This document shows, one piece after another, positions 7,324-16,541 of a stretch of 22,613 nt of DNA. Every line of letters starts with the position of its first letter. The first letter of the stretch is position 1. The notes under the pieces were generated by a model that was given only the letters and a program-made list of their open reading frames with translations, searched no databases and was not told the DNA's origin. Origin of the DNA: Flavobacteriales bacterium (lineage in GTDB: Bacteria > Bacteroidota > Bacteroidia > Flavobacteriales > UBA7312). The stretch is taken from positions 1 to 22,613 of the forward strand of contig PKDP01000082.1 in the NCBI GenBank assembly GCA_002862585.1, read 5' to 3'. The position numbers were made by a program, and so were the translations under genes.

Positions 7324-9573
7324 ATGAAGAAATTAAACGCTCTTTTATTATTTACTTTAATTAGTATCTCTCTTTTTGCTCAAAAGGGCGATATACGCGG
7401 TTTTGTTTACGATAAAGATAATGGCGAACCTATTATGTTCTGTAACGTCATTATTGAGGGCTTGGCTATTGGTACAGCCACAGACGTTAATGGCTTCTTC
7501 AACATTAGTGGTGTTCCAGCAGGAAGCCAAACCTTATTGGTGACCTACATTGGCTACGATACACTAAGACAAAGCGTAAGCTTAAAAAATAAACAGATAC
7601 TCAATCAGAAACTTGAAATTTCATCTTCCTCTGTACAGATTGAAACCGTTACAGTTTCGGCAGACAGACAGGAAATGAAGTCTGAGGTTAAAGTATCTGT
7701 TACTAAAATTACACCCAAAGACATTAAAATAATTCCCGCTATTGGTGGTGAATCTGACCTTGCCCAATATTTACAAGTTTTACCTGGTGTAGTGTTCACT
7801 GGCGACCAAGGAGGACAGTTGTACATTCGTGGTGGCTCACCTATTCAAAACAAAGTGCTTCTAGATGGAATGATTGTCTACAACCCCTTCCATTCTATTG
7901 GTTTGTTCTCCGTTTTTGATACAGACATAATGAGAAATGCTGACATTTATACTGGTGGTTTTGGGGCGCAATACGGTGGTCGTATATCTTCGATTATGGA
8001 TATCACCACAAGAGATGGAAACAAAAATAGACTAAGCGGAAAAGTAGCAACAAGCTCATTTGGTAGTAAGCTAATGTTAGAAGGACCTCTTTTCAAAAAA
8101 GGCGGAAACTCTTCTTTCATTATGTCGGCAAAAACGTCTTACCTTGATAGGAGCTCAAAGACTCTTTACACTTATATTGATACTGCAGGTTTGCCTTACA
8201 GCTACACCGACCTTTACGGTAAAATTTCCTTTACAGGTAATAGCGGAAGCAAATGGAGTATGTTTGGCTACAACTATCAAGATAAAGTGAGTTACAGAGA
8301 TGTATCCAATTTAGGCTGGAAGTCTGGCGGTGTAGGAAGTAATTTTATTCTTATTCCAAGTGGTAATTCTACAATTATTGAAGGTACTTTCGCCTATTCA
8401 TCCTACCTCATCAAACTGGAAGAAACACTTCTTCAACCAAGGCAAAGTGGGGTTAATGGCTTTAACTTGGGACTTAACTTTAAATCCTTCCAAAACGAAA
8501 ACGAAATTCAATACGGTTTAGAAATTTTAGGCTATCAAACGGATTTTGATTTCACTAATGCTACTGGCATTCAGATCGAACAAAAAGAAAATTCAACTGA
8601 ACTTTCTGGATTTATAAGATACAAAGTCAAAAAGGGGAAATTCATTTTTGACCCAGGCGTACGAATTTATAAATACAACTCATTACGTGCTACTTTTGAG
8701 CCTAGACTAGGGGCGAAGTTTTTAGCCAGTGAAAGACTACGATTAAAGCTCGCTGCTGGAAAATATTCTCAGAACCTAGTCAGCACCAATTCCGACCAAG
8801 ATGTGGTGAATTTATTTTACGGATTTTTGTCGGCACCAGATAATTTACCTGACGAATTTAGAGGGGAAGAAGTGGAGAATGGTCTACAAACAGCAAACCA
8901 TCTTATCTTAGGAATGGAATACGACATTTCTAATAAGGTAGATTTTAATATCGAAGGCTATATCAAAGACTTCACCCAATTAACGAATATTAATAAGAAC
9001 AAACTTACAGGATCTGATCCAGACTTTATCGTTGAAGAAGGGCTGGCAAAAGGAGTTGATTTTGTACTTAAATACAACGATCCTAAAATTTACTTTTGGC
9101 TGGTCTACTCGCTAGGATATATTAGCAGAACTGGAGAGGAAATCACTTATAGCCCTCACTTTGACAGAAGGCACAACGTTAACCTTGTAAGTACTTACCG
9201 ATTTGGAGCAGATAAGAGTTGGAGTTTTGATGCTCGATGGAATCTTGGCTCAGGCTTCCCTTTTACACAAACGCAAGGCTTCTACCCTAACCTTGATTTC
9301 TCTGACGGCATAGACACTGAATACACCTCTGAAACTGGTGGGCTTGGTATTTTATACGCCGGTCTAAACGAAGGGCGTTTGCCTTGGTACCACAGATTGG
9401 ATATTGCCCTTAAAAAGACCCATGACCTAAGTAAAAACTCAAAGTTTGAATGGAACGTAGGCGTTACCAATCTATACAACAGAGAGAACATATTTTACTT
9501 CAACAGAATTGAATATAAGAGAGTAAACCAGTTACCAATTATGCCTAGTGCAGGAATGAGTTTAAGTTTTTAA
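7324..9573 (+). CDS. TonB-dependent outer membrane receptor with CarboxypepD_reg-like N-terminal domain
   Basis: This is an outer membrane beta-barrel for active uptake of an unknown ligand, driven by TonB-ExbBD. The 749-residue product has a signal peptide (MKKLNALLLFTLISISLFAQ). A carboxypeptidase-regulatory-like beta-sandwich follows at about 21-105, with DIRGFVYDKDNGEPI and GTATDVNGFFNISGVPAG. The plug domain is at about 125-230, with GGQLYIRGGSPIQNKVLLDG and GGFGAQYGGRISSIMDITTR. The remainder is barrel, ending in Phe (MSLSF), the usual outer-membrane C-terminal residue. There is no SusD-like lipoprotein gene next to it, so it is not a SusCD glycan pair, and it is shorter than typical SusC (about 1000 residues). 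The substrate cannot be told from sequence. The neighbours holA and pyrG are unrelated in function. Confidence 0.93.
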   Translation: MKKLNALLLFTLISISLFAQKGDIRGFVYDKDNGEPIMFCNVIIEGLAIGTATDVNGFFNISGVPAGSQTLLVTYIGYDTLRQSVSLKNKQILNQKLEISSSSVQIETVTVSADRQEMKSEVKVSVTKITPKDIKIIPAIGGESDLAQYLQVLPGVVFTGDQGGQLYIRGGSPIQNKVLLDGMIVYNPFHSIGLFSVFDTDIMRNADIYTGGFGAQYGGRISSIMDITTRDGNKNRLSGKVATSSFGSKLMLEGPLFKKGGNSSFIMSAKTSYLDRSSKTLYTYIDTAGLPYSYTDLYGKISFTGNSGSKWSMFGYNYQDKVSYRDVSNLGWKSGGVGSNFILIPSGNSTIIEGTFAYSSYLIKLEETLLQPRQSGVNGFNLGLNFKSFQNENEIQYGLEILGYQTDFDFTNATGIQIEQKENSTELSGFIRYKVKKGKFIFDPGVRIYKYNSLRATFEPRLGAKFLASERLRLKLAAGKYSQNLVSTNSDQDVVNLFYGFLSAPDNLPDEFRGEEVENGLQTANHLILGMEYDISNKVDFNIEGYIKDFTQLTNINKNKLTGSDPDFIVEEGLAKGVDFVLKYNDPKIYFWLVYSLGYISRTGEEITYSPHFDRRHNVNLVSTYRFGADKSWSFDARWNLGSGFPFTQTQGFYPNLDFSDGIDTEYTSETGGLGILYAGLNEGRLPWYHRLDIALKKTHDLSKNSKFEWNVGVTNLYNRENIFYFNRIEYKRVNQLPIMPSAGMSLSF

Positions 9574-9614
9574 AAAAAATATATATTCAATTTATTTCAT
9601 CTTATATTTTACTT

Positions 9615-9621
9615 TATTTTG
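9615..9621 (+). promoter_or_regulatory. Weak -7-like box (TATTTTG) before pyrG
   Basis: In the AT-rich 87-bp gap before pyrG, TATTTTG lies 39 nt upstream of the ATG. It is one base short of TAnnTTTG. No clear terminator for the upstream receptor gene is seen in this gap. Confidence 0.3.
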
Positions 9622-9660
9622 CAGACGATAAATTAATTAGTAAAAAACATTCATTTACTC

Positions 9661-11283
9661 ATGAGCAAATCCTCTCCAACTAAGTATATATTCGTTACAG
9701 GAGGAGTTACCTCCTCTCTTGGAAAAGGAATTGTCTCAGCATCACTCGGAAAACTTCTTGAAGCAAGAGGTTATTCGGTAACCATTCAGAAGCTAGACCC
9801 CTACATTAATGTTGACCCTGGCACAATGAATCCTTACGAGCATGGTGAGTGTTTTGTAACCGATGATGGAGCTGAAACTGATTTAGATTTAGGACACTAC
9901 GAACGTTTTTTATCAACCTCTACCTCTCAAGCTAATAATGTAACCACTGGTAGAATTTACCAATCCGTTATTAACAAAGAACGAAGAGGTGACTACTTAG
10001 GAAAAACCGTTCAGGTTATTCCTCATATTACAAATGAAATAAAAGACCACATTAAAATTCTTGGTCAAACTGGGAAATACGATATTGTTATTACAGAAAT
10101 TGGTGGAACGGTAGGTGATATTGAATCATTACCTTTCATAGAATCTGTAAGACAGCTAAAGTGGGAAATGGAATCTGATGCTATTAGTATTCACTTAACA
10201 CTTATACCCTACCTCTCTGCTGCTGGAGAATTGAAAACCAAACCCACTCAAAATTCTGTTAAAAAACTCCGAGAACTTGGTCTTCAACCGGATATATTGG
10301 TATGTAGAACGGAGCATCATCTGAATTCTGAAATTAGACGTAAAATTGCTCTCTTTTGTAATGTAGAAAGAGACGCTGTCATAGAGTCAATGGATGCCGA
10401 AAGCATTTATGATGTGCCTTTGCTTATGCAGTCCGAAAAGCTAGACCAAGTGTCGCTTCGTAAACTTGGACTGAAAGATGAAACAACTGTCACCCTCAAC
10501 GAATGGAATTCATTCTTGAGAAAACTCAAAAACCCTAAAGCAACAGTTAATATTGCTGTTGTAGGTAAATACGTTGAGCTTCAAGACGCTTACAAATCTA
10601 TTGCTGAATCCTTTATACATAGTGGTGCTGCCAACGAATGTAAAGTGAAAGTGAACTGGATTCATTCAGAAGAAATTAATGCCGATAATGTTTCAGAAAA
10701 ATTACAATCCTATCACGGTTTACTAGTTGCTCCTGGTTTTGGCAACAGAGGAATAGAAGGGAAAATAGAATCTGTAAAATACGCTAGAGAAAATAATGTT
10801 CCTTTTCTAGGGATTTGTCTTGGTATGCAGTGTGCCGTTATTGAATACGCTAGAAATGTATTAAAATTAAAAGATGCTCACTCTACAGAAATCAATCCAG
10901 ACACAACATACCCTGTGATTGATATTATGGAACACCAAAAAGAAATACTCAAAAAAGGTGGAACTATGCGACTAGGGTCTTACGCTTGTAAGCTAGAAGA
11001 TAAGTCAAAAGCTTTTAATTGCTACAAGAATTCAGAAATTCAAGAACGTCACAGACACCGCTTTGAATTTAATAATGACTATAAAACTCAACTAGAAGAA
11101 AATGGAATGAAAACAACTGGAGTAAATCCGGAATCATCTTTAGTTGAAATCGTTGAAATTGACCAACACCCATGGTTTGTTGGTGTGCAGTTTCACCCCG
11201 AATATAAAAGTACTGTTGCTAAACCTCAACCGCTTTTTGTCGGCTTTGTAAATGCAGCATTAACCTACTCAAAACAACACTAA
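9661..11283 (+). CDS. pyrG: CTP synthase (glutamine-hydrolysing)
   Basis: PyrG makes CTP from UTP, ATP and glutamine, the last step of pyrimidine nucleotide synthesis. The 540-residue product has the N-terminal synthetase domain with GGVTSSLGKGIVSASLGKLL (14-33) as the ATP loop and KLDPYINVDPGTMNPYEHGE (44-63), followed by DLDLGHYERF. The C-terminal class I glutamine amidotransferase domain (from about 295) has the nucleophile Cys386 in GICLGMQ and the partners His512 and Glu514 in FHPEYKS. All key residues are intact and the length is standard. The yidC start follows the stop after 5 bp, so the two genes are probably co-transcribed. This is a firm identification. Confidence 0.98.
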   Translation: MSKSSPTKYIFVTGGVTSSLGKGIVSASLGKLLEARGYSVTIQKLDPYINVDPGTMNPYEHGECFVTDDGAETDLDLGHYERFLSTSTSQANNVTTGRIYQSVINKERRGDYLGKTVQVIPHITNEIKDHIKILGQTGKYDIVITEIGGTVGDIESLPFIESVRQLKWEMESDAISIHLTLIPYLSAAGELKTKPTQNSVKKLRELGLQPDILVCRTEHHLNSEIRRKIALFCNVERDAVIESMDAESIYDVPLLMQSEKLDQVSLRKLGLKDETTVTLNEWNSFLRKLKNPKATVNIAVVGKYVELQDAYKSIAESFIHSGAANECKVKVNWIHSEEINADNVSEKLQSYHGLLVAPGFGNRGIEGKIESVKYARENNVPFLGICLGMQCAVIEYARNVLKLKDAHSTEINPDTTYPVIDIMEHQKEILKKGGTMRLGSYACKLEDKSKAFNCYKNSEIQERHRHRFEFNNDYKTQLEENGMKTTGVNPESSLVEIVEIDQHPWFVGVQFHPEYKSTVAKPQPLFVGFVNAALTYSKQH

Positions 11284-11288
11284 CTCAC

Positions 11289-13100
11289 ATGGATAAAAAT
11301 TCCTTAACAGGTGTAATCTTAATCGTACTCATTGTAGTTGGCTACAACGCTATGTTTCCTCCAGTTGTGGAAACTGAAACACCACAAGAAGAAAATAATA
11401 CCACAGTAGTTCTCGAAGAAAAAGAAGAAGTTATTGAACAAAATAGCACTTCACTTTCTTTGGATACTGCATTGGTAAATGAAGCACACGAAAGAAGCTT
11501 TGGTGTATTTGCACCTTCTGCAACAGGCTCTGAAGATGCTATAACTGTTGAGAATGAGAAGTTATTATTGAGCATTTCACCTAAGGGTGGTCGAATAATT
11601 TCGGCAATCTTAAAAGATTATCAAAGGTCCGACTCTTTACCGCTTAACCTTATTGATAAGGATTCATCTGATTTTAACATTACATTTTTCTCTGAAGGAA
11701 ACAGAATTATAAACACAGAAGACCTCTATTTTCAAGCTACCAATCAATCTGACCAATCGGTTTCAATGCGATTAATGGCGTCCAATGGGGGTTATCTCGA
11801 ATACGTCTATAATTTGAGCAATGAAGATTTTATAATGGATTTTCAAATCAATACTGTTGACTTGGAAGACATCATTCCTTCGAACAGAAACGAACTCGAA
11901 TTAAACTGGACCATCAACCTTCCTCATACTGAAAAGAGTATGGATAACGAAAGGATGTATTCAACAGTTTATTATAAGTACCTCAATGATGATGTGGACT
12001 ACTTATCCGAAACAAAGGACGATGAAGAAACTTTAGACGGCAGAGCTCAATGGATTGGTCTAAAGCATCAGTTTTTTAGTACGGTGTTCATCAATAATGC
12101 TGGTTTTGAAAAACCAACTTCTGTAAGTGCCGTTACCAACGAAGGCTCTGAAAGATTTGTTAGAAAATTATCCTTAGAAACTACACTCCCATACAAGCAC
12201 CAATCTAGCGAAAGTATTCCACTTCAAATTTATTTTGGACCAAACCACTACGAAACGCTATCCGCTTACGATATGGAACTCGAGCGAATGATTCCACTAG
12301 GGTGGGGTATTTTCAGATGGGTAAATAAATACGCTGTCATTCCTATTTTTAACTGGCTAGACAATAGTATCACAAACTACGGTATCATTATTCTTATAAT
12401 GACCCTGATTATTAAAATGGTACTCGCACCATTTACACTTAAAGCCTACAAATCACAGGCTAAGATGAAAGTCCTAAAGCCTGAGATAGATAAAATTAAT
12501 GAGAAACATAAGGATAAAGACCCTATGAAGGCTCAACAGGAAACAATGGCTTTATACAAAAAGACAGGAGTAAACCCCTTAGGTGGATGTATTCCAATGC
12601 TATTGCAAATGCCCATCCTTTTTGCTTTGTTTAGGTTTTTCCCAGCCAGTATAGAATTGCGTCAAAAATCCTTCTTATGGGCAGATGACTTATCAAGCTA
12701 TGATTCCGTTTTAAACTTACCATTCGAAATACCATTTTATGGCGATCACGTTAGTTTATTTACCTTATTAATGACCGTTTCTACCATTCTGTATACTAGA
12801 ATGAACAGCCAAATGAGTGGCCCTCAAATGGCACAGATGAAATGGATGATGTACTTGATGCCTATTATGTTCCTTGGCTTCTTCAACAACTATGCGTCAG
12901 GATTGAGTTATTACTATTTCCTTGCTAACATGGTTACTTTCGGACAGCAATTTGTAATGAGAAAATACTTCATTGATGAAGCGGCTATTCTTACGCAAAT
13001 GGAAAACAATAAAAAGAAACCCGTTAAAAAGTCTAAATTTCAGAAACGTTTGGAAGATATGGCGAAGAAGCAACAAGAGGCTACATCTAAAAGAAAATAA
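11289..13100 (+). CDS. yidC: YidC/Oxa1 membrane protein insertase
   Basis: YidC inserts and folds inner membrane proteins, alone or with SecYEG. The 603-residue product has an N-terminal transmembrane helix (about 6-22), an acidic linker, and a large periplasmic beta domain (about 80-320). The conserved Oxa1 core (about 345-560) has predicted helices near 362-381, 435-452, 486-503, 520-532 and 540-557. The core motif MALYKKTGVNPLGGCIPMLL is typical. In the first core helix, Lys376 (TLIIKMVLAPFTLK) stands where E. coli has the groove Arg. I believe Lys is usual in Bacteroidota. The lysine-rich C-terminus (NNKKKPVKKSKFQKR) fits ribosome contact. It follows pyrG by 5 bp and ends one base from the convergent mqnA stop. 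Confidence 0.97.
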   Translation: MDKNSLTGVILIVLIVVGYNAMFPPVVETETPQEENNTTVVLEEKEEVIEQNSTSLSLDTALVNEAHERSFGVFAPSATGSEDAITVENEKLLLSISPKGGRIISAILKDYQRSDSLPLNLIDKDSSDFNITFFSEGNRIINTEDLYFQATNQSDQSVSMRLMASNGGYLEYVYNLSNEDFIMDFQINTVDLEDIIPSNRNELELNWTINLPHTEKSMDNERMYSTVYYKYLNDDVDYLSETKDDEETLDGRAQWIGLKHQFFSTVFINNAGFEKPTSVSAVTNEGSERFVRKLSLETTLPYKHQSSESIPLQIYFGPNHYETLSAYDMELERMIPLGWGIFRWVNKYAVIPIFNWLDNSITNYGIIILIMTLIIKMVLAPFTLKAYKSQAKMKVLKPEIDKINEKHKDKDPMKAQQETMALYKKTGVNPLGGCIPMLLQMPILFALFRFFPASIELRQKSFLWADDLSSYDSVLNLPFEIPFYGDHVSLFTLLMTVSTILYTRMNSQMSGPQMAQMKWMMYLMPIMFLGFFNNYASGLSYYYFLANMVTFGQQFVMRKYFIDEAAILTQMENNKKKPVKKSKFQKRLEDMAKKQQEATSKRK

Positions 13101-13101
13101 A

Positions 13102-13830
13102 CTAAGGCATTAGTTTAAAAAACAACTGCATCGCCTTTCTTTTATCATCGTTAAGGTGATAGTCTATTATTTCTGTCAGGTATTTTTTCTTGTCAATTTT
13201 GGTGTCAAACAAATGGCTTTTACTATCTATTGCCATTTCTAAATTATCAATACCATACTCTAAGGCTTTGCAAAAAGCCAATTCTTTTTCTTCTTCTAAT
13301 GGCGTGTTACTTACCCAGCAAGCGAAAACGAAAGGTAATGAGGTGAACTTTTTCCATTCCTCAGATAAGTCATATATGTATTCGAAAGAATCGCGATAGG
13401 CATTAGCTCTATCACCGATGATAACTCCTGCCGTTCGACCACCTATTTTTTCTTCAAAGGATTGTTCTCCGTCAATAAATTTAGGGCTTATATCCCAAAA
13501 CTTCTGACATAATATTTTCGCCAAAGCATTAGATGTTTTGGAATGATAATCTAAATAAATGGTTTCAATTTCTTCTAACGGACGGTCGCTAAATAAACAA
13601 ACCGTTTGAACAGATCCATCGCTAGAAATACAGAATGGACTTATTATTTTTGAATAGTCTAATTGCGGTATTACAGCTACTGGTACTAATGCCAAATCCA
13701 CTTCCTTATTCAATAGCTGAGTAGCACAATGAGAAGGAATAGCAGTAGAAATTTCCATATCTAATCGGCTATTTTCCAGGCCATAAACAAAAGGAATACT
13801 ATTAAGGTAAGATACTGAGCAAACTTTCAA
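13102..13830 (-). CDS. mqnA: Menaquinone biosynthesis protein MqnA (chorismate dehydratase) of the futalosine pathway
   Basis: MqnA dehydrates chorismate to 3-enolpyruvyl-benzoate, the first step of the futalosine route to menaquinone, in the cytoplasm. The 242-residue product begins MKVCSVSYLNSIPFVYGLEN, with the family's SYLNSxPF motif. LLNKEVDLALVPVAVIPQ follows at about 45-62, and later GVIIGDRANAY. These fit the MqnA/MqnD periplasmic-binding-protein-like fold. Its sister MqnD shares the fold, but the N-terminal motif favours MqnA. The gene overlaps the upstream DUF456 gene by 29 bp, so the two are co-transcribed. At the other end only one base separates it from the convergent yidC stop. 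No other mqn genes are in the window. Confidence 0.85.
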   Translation of the reverse strand: MKVCSVSYLNSIPFVYGLENSRLDMEISTAIPSHCATQLLNKEVDLALVPVAVIPQLDYSKIISPFCISSDGSVQTVCLFSDRPLEEIETIYLDYHSKTSNALAKILCQKFWDISPKFIDGEQSFEEKIGGRTAGVIIGDRANAYRDSFEYIYDLSEEWKKFTSLPFVFACWVSNTPLEEEKELAFCKALEYGIDNLEMAIDSKSHLFDTKIDKKKYLTEIIDYHLNDDKRKAMQLFFKLMP

Positions 13831-14314
13831 AGTAAGGAGTTATTATTAAACAAAATTCATAGAGAAGATAGGCACAAACGACAAGCTTAAGCACTAAGCC
13901 TCCAATAAAACCAATTAAAGCTCCAGAAGCTATCTTCAAGACTTTAATCATATCCTCTTTCTCATCCATATAAGCACCTATAAAAGCTCCCGTAAAAGAG
14001 CCAATTATAAAGCCAAATGGAATAGGTACAAATATACCTACAAACAAACCAATCATTGTACCGTTAATGGCTTTTTTAGTGCCACCAAATTTCTTAACGC
14101 CATAGACTTGCAGCCAAAAATCAGCTATCGTTACCGCTATAACTATTCCAGCCCACTGAATTAAAAAAGACTCTTCAAATTTATAGTTTGTAAATATTGA
14201 TAGGATTAGTAAGGCTACATAAGCTAAAGGAGGTCCTGGAATTACAGGTACGAAGCAGCCTAATAAACCCAACAGTAAAAGAACGACGCAAACAATTATG
14301 ATTAATGTTGTCAT
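13802..14314 (-). CDS. DUF456 family integral membrane protein
   Basis: A hydrophobic protein of 170 residues with about five predicted membrane segments. The first is at about 3-24 (LIIIVCVVLLLLGLLGCFVP) and is followed by the characteristic VIPGPPLAYVALLILS. The middle contains FGGTKKAINGTMIGLFVGIF and glycine-rich helices (FIIGSFTGAFIGAYMDE, GALIGFIGGLVLKLVV). These match the DUF456 family, whose function is not established. Glycine-zipper-like helices suggest tight packing or oligomers. The last 29 bp overlap mqnA, which points to translational coupling. A role in quinone metabolism would be speculation from this linkage alone. A consensus -7 box ends only 4 nt before the ATG. Confidence 0.85.
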   Translation of the reverse strand: MTTLIIIVCVVLLLLGLLGCFVPVIPGPPLAYVALLILSIFTNYKFEESFLIQWAGIVIAVTIADFWLQVYGVKKFGGTKKAINGTMIGLFVGIFVPIPFGFIIGSFTGAFIGAYMDEKEDMIKVLKIASGALIGFIGGLVLKLVVCAYLLYEFCLIITPYFESLLSILP

Positions 14315-14318
14315 AGCA

Positions 14319-14326
14319 CAAAAATA
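14319..14326 (-). promoter_or_regulatory. Putative -7 box (TATTTTTG) of the DUF456-mqnA operon
   Basis: The minus strand reads TATTTTTG, identical to the clpX box, and ends 4 nt (TGCT) before the ATG. As for clpX, a start site a few bases past the box would give a nearly leaderless mRNA. No -33 TTG is visible. Confidence 0.5.
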
Positions 14327-14405
14327 TTAAAGGTTTTTCGATTAAAGTTTTTAAAGTGATTAATATTTCATTAAACTTGTTGTATTAATATTTATTTCAA
14401 AAAAA

Positions 14406-16460
14406 ATGAAAACATTATACTCAATCGCTTTATTTCTCTTTTCAACGACTCTTTTACAGGCTCAATTTTCGTTTACTGATGATTTCGAATCTTACGGTAT
14501 AGGAGATTACATCGGAGAAGCCGATACATTATGGACAACTTGGTCTGGAACAACAGGTGGTGCAGAAGATGCTCAAGCTACTATTGAAAATGCATTTAGC
14601 GGTACTCAATCAATTTATTTCTCTTCCTCATCCGCAAACGGCGGTCCTCAAGATGTAGTTTTGCCTTTTGGTGAAGTTTTTGATGAGGGTGATTTTGAAT
14701 TTTCATCTCGATTTTTCGTTAATGGTGGAGCATATTTTAACATTCAGGCTGAAACTACTATAGGGAATACATGGGCTGTAGACTGTAATATGAATAACGA
14801 TGGAACAATTGTCTTTTCAACTGGCGGTGGCGGTACTGTTTTCTTAAGTTCTACCTACCCAACAGGGGAATGGTTTAAGCTGGATATAAAAATTAACTTA
14901 ACACTAAACGACTGGGAGGTATTTATTAATGACAATTCAATTGGTTCGTTCTCAAATACTATTAATGAAGTAGCCTCTTTGGATTTATTCCCTCTTAATG
15001 GTCATTCATTTTTTGTAGACGATGTAATGGTTTCTCACGAACCATTTAATCCTGTTGGCATCAATGCTATTTTAACGGATTTAACTATTCCTACTTATGT
15101 GCAAATTCCTGCAGATATAGATATCGAAGGGAGCATTCTAAACTATGGAGCTGAAACTATTACCTCAATGGACATTGTTTGGACAGACGGAACAAATTCA
15201 TACACCGATAATGTTAGTGGGTTATTAATCCCTACACTAGGTACTTATGATTTTACACATGCAGATCAATTATCAATGACTACTTTAGACACCGCAAATA
15301 TTAGCGTTTCTATTGAAAATATAAATGCTGGAGAGGATGTTGATATTTCTAATAATACCATTAATTTAACTGTAATTAGTGTTGAATTTGTAGCTCAACG
15401 CATTACCTTATTCGAACACTTTACGAGTAATACTTGCGGGCCTTGTGCTAGCTTCAACCCAGGCTTCCAAACACTACTTGATGCAAATAATGTTAATGAC
15501 ATGTCAAATGCTAAGGTCGGTGCAATTAAATATCAGGTGAATTGGCCAGGTAGTGCTGACCAATCGTTTAATGCAGATGTTGGTTCTAGAGTTTCTTATT
15601 ACAATGTACAAGGTGTACCATCGGCTCACATTGACGGCTTATCTACAAGTAGCTCACAGGAAGAAATAGATGAACATGCGGCGGTACCAGCTTTTTTAAA
15701 GATTGAAGGTACTGCAGTAGCAACTGAAGGAACAGACTTGGATGTAGAAGTCACCGTAACCTCTTATGACGACTACCCCAACGCTAGTATTCACATCGCT
15801 ATTGTAGAAGATGAGTATAACAATACCTTTGGTACAAATGGCGAAAGTGAATTTTTCCAAGTTATGAGAAAAATGCTACCAAATGGTGAGGGAACTACTG
15901 CCGACTTGACTAATGGAAATAGCGTTACGGTAAGCGAATCAGCAACATTTGCTGTCGGCAACGTTACGGCGGATTCTTACAGACTGTGGGAAGGGCTAGG
16001 GAATTGTAGAGTAGTTGCATTTGTACAAGATGAAGACAGTAAAGAGGTACTTCATGCAGCATTAATAGAAATCACTGGTGATTTAGAAGTAACGCCTAGT
16101 TGGGATTGTGTAGCTGATGCTTGTGTTGATCCTGGAACTGGAGATGGTGAGTTCTCTTCATTAGCGGACTGTGAAACTGAATGTGTGTCGACTAGCATAT
16201 CTGCTTGGGAAGACTTAAACATTCAGCTAATGCCAAACCCAGCAAAAGATAACTTATCTGTTTCCTTAAACTCTAATTCTGAAAAACTGAATTTGAGCAT
16301 CCTATCAATGACAGGGCAAAAGGTATTAGATAAAAACTACGGTATCTTAACTGGCGAACAACTATTACCATTAGATATTAGTAACTTATCTCCTGGCTTC
16401 TACATGCTGAAAGTTCAGCTAAACGATAAGACCTCCATTCATAGGTTTATCAAACAATAA
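14406..16460 (+). CDS. Secreted Omp28-like protein with thioredoxin-type CGPC motif and T9SS sorting domain
   Basis: A 684-residue exported protein. Residues 1-20 form a signal peptide ending in LLQAQ. About 21-212 is a beta-rich, carbohydrate-binding-like domain (DDFESYGIGDY, WFKLDIKINLTLNDWEVFIN, FFVDDVMV). About 220-325 looks like an immunoglobulin-like domain. About 330-560 resembles Omp28: LFEHFTSNTCGPC with Cys344-Cys347, and a cis-Pro-like GVPSAHIDG (Pro405), as in thioredoxin folds. A short cysteine module at 566-593 (WDCVADACVDPGTGDGEFSS, then LADCETEC) is of a type I recall from other Flavobacteria. The last 80 or so residues are the T9SS type A sorting signal (IQLMPNPAKDNLSV, LDISNLSPGFYMLKV). 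The protein should be carried across the outer membrane and attached or released. A disulfide role is possible, not proven. It ends in a strong terminator. Confidence 0.88.
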   Translation: MKTLYSIALFLFSTTLLQAQFSFTDDFESYGIGDYIGEADTLWTTWSGTTGGAEDAQATIENAFSGTQSIYFSSSSANGGPQDVVLPFGEVFDEGDFEFSSRFFVNGGAYFNIQAETTIGNTWAVDCNMNNDGTIVFSTGGGGTVFLSSTYPTGEWFKLDIKINLTLNDWEVFINDNSIGSFSNTINEVASLDLFPLNGHSFFVDDVMVSHEPFNPVGINAILTDLTIPTYVQIPADIDIEGSILNYGAETITSMDIVWTDGTNSYTDNVSGLLIPTLGTYDFTHADQLSMTTLDTANISVSIENINAGEDVDISNNTINLTVISVEFVAQRITLFEHFTSNTCGPCASFNPGFQTLLDANNVNDMSNAKVGAIKYQVNWPGSADQSFNADVGSRVSYYNVQGVPSAHIDGLSTSSSQEEIDEHAAVPAFLKIEGTAVATEGTDLDVEVTVTSYDDYPNASIHIAIVEDEYNNTFGTNGESEFFQVMRKMLPNGEGTTADLTNGNSVTVSESATFAVGNVTADSYRLWEGLGNCRVVAFVQDEDSKEVLHAALIEITGDLEVTPSWDCVADACVDPGTGDGEFSSLADCETECVSTSISAWEDLNIQLMPNPAKDNLSVSLNSNSEKLNLSILSMTGQKVLDKNYGILTGEQLLPLDISNLSPGFYMLKVQLNDKTSIHRFIKQ

Positions 16461-16480
16461 ATCTTCTTGAATAGAATTTT

Positions 16481-16510
16481 AAAACAGTCCAACTTTAGTT
16501 GGGCTGTTTT
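16481..16510 (+). terminator. Intrinsic terminator after the T9SS-secreted protein gene
   Basis: Arms AAAACAGTCCAAC (16481-16493) and GTTGGGCTGTTTT (16498-16510) pair over 13 bp with one G-T wobble around a TTTA loop, followed by more T. It lies 20 bp after the stop of the Omp28-like gene and upstream of the purB promoter. Confidence 0.85.
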
Positions 16511-16533
16511 TTATTGCCTAAATTCAAAAAGTG

Positions 16534-16541
16534 TAAATTTG
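16534..16541 (+). promoter_or_regulatory. Putative promoter of purB (TTG-N17-TAAATTTG)
   Basis: TAAATTTG is a full match to the Bacteroidota -7 consensus, with a TTG at 16514-16516, 17 nt upstream, as the candidate -33 element. It lies 29 nt before the ATG at 16571. It decides the purB start, because the longer open frame from 16499 would begin upstream of this promoter and inside the terminator hairpin. Confidence 0.65.

Noticed and set aside
7324..9573. A SusCD polysaccharide utilisation locus.
   Set aside because: No SusD-like lipoprotein or glycoside hydrolase gene is adjacent, and the receptor is shorter than typical SusC.
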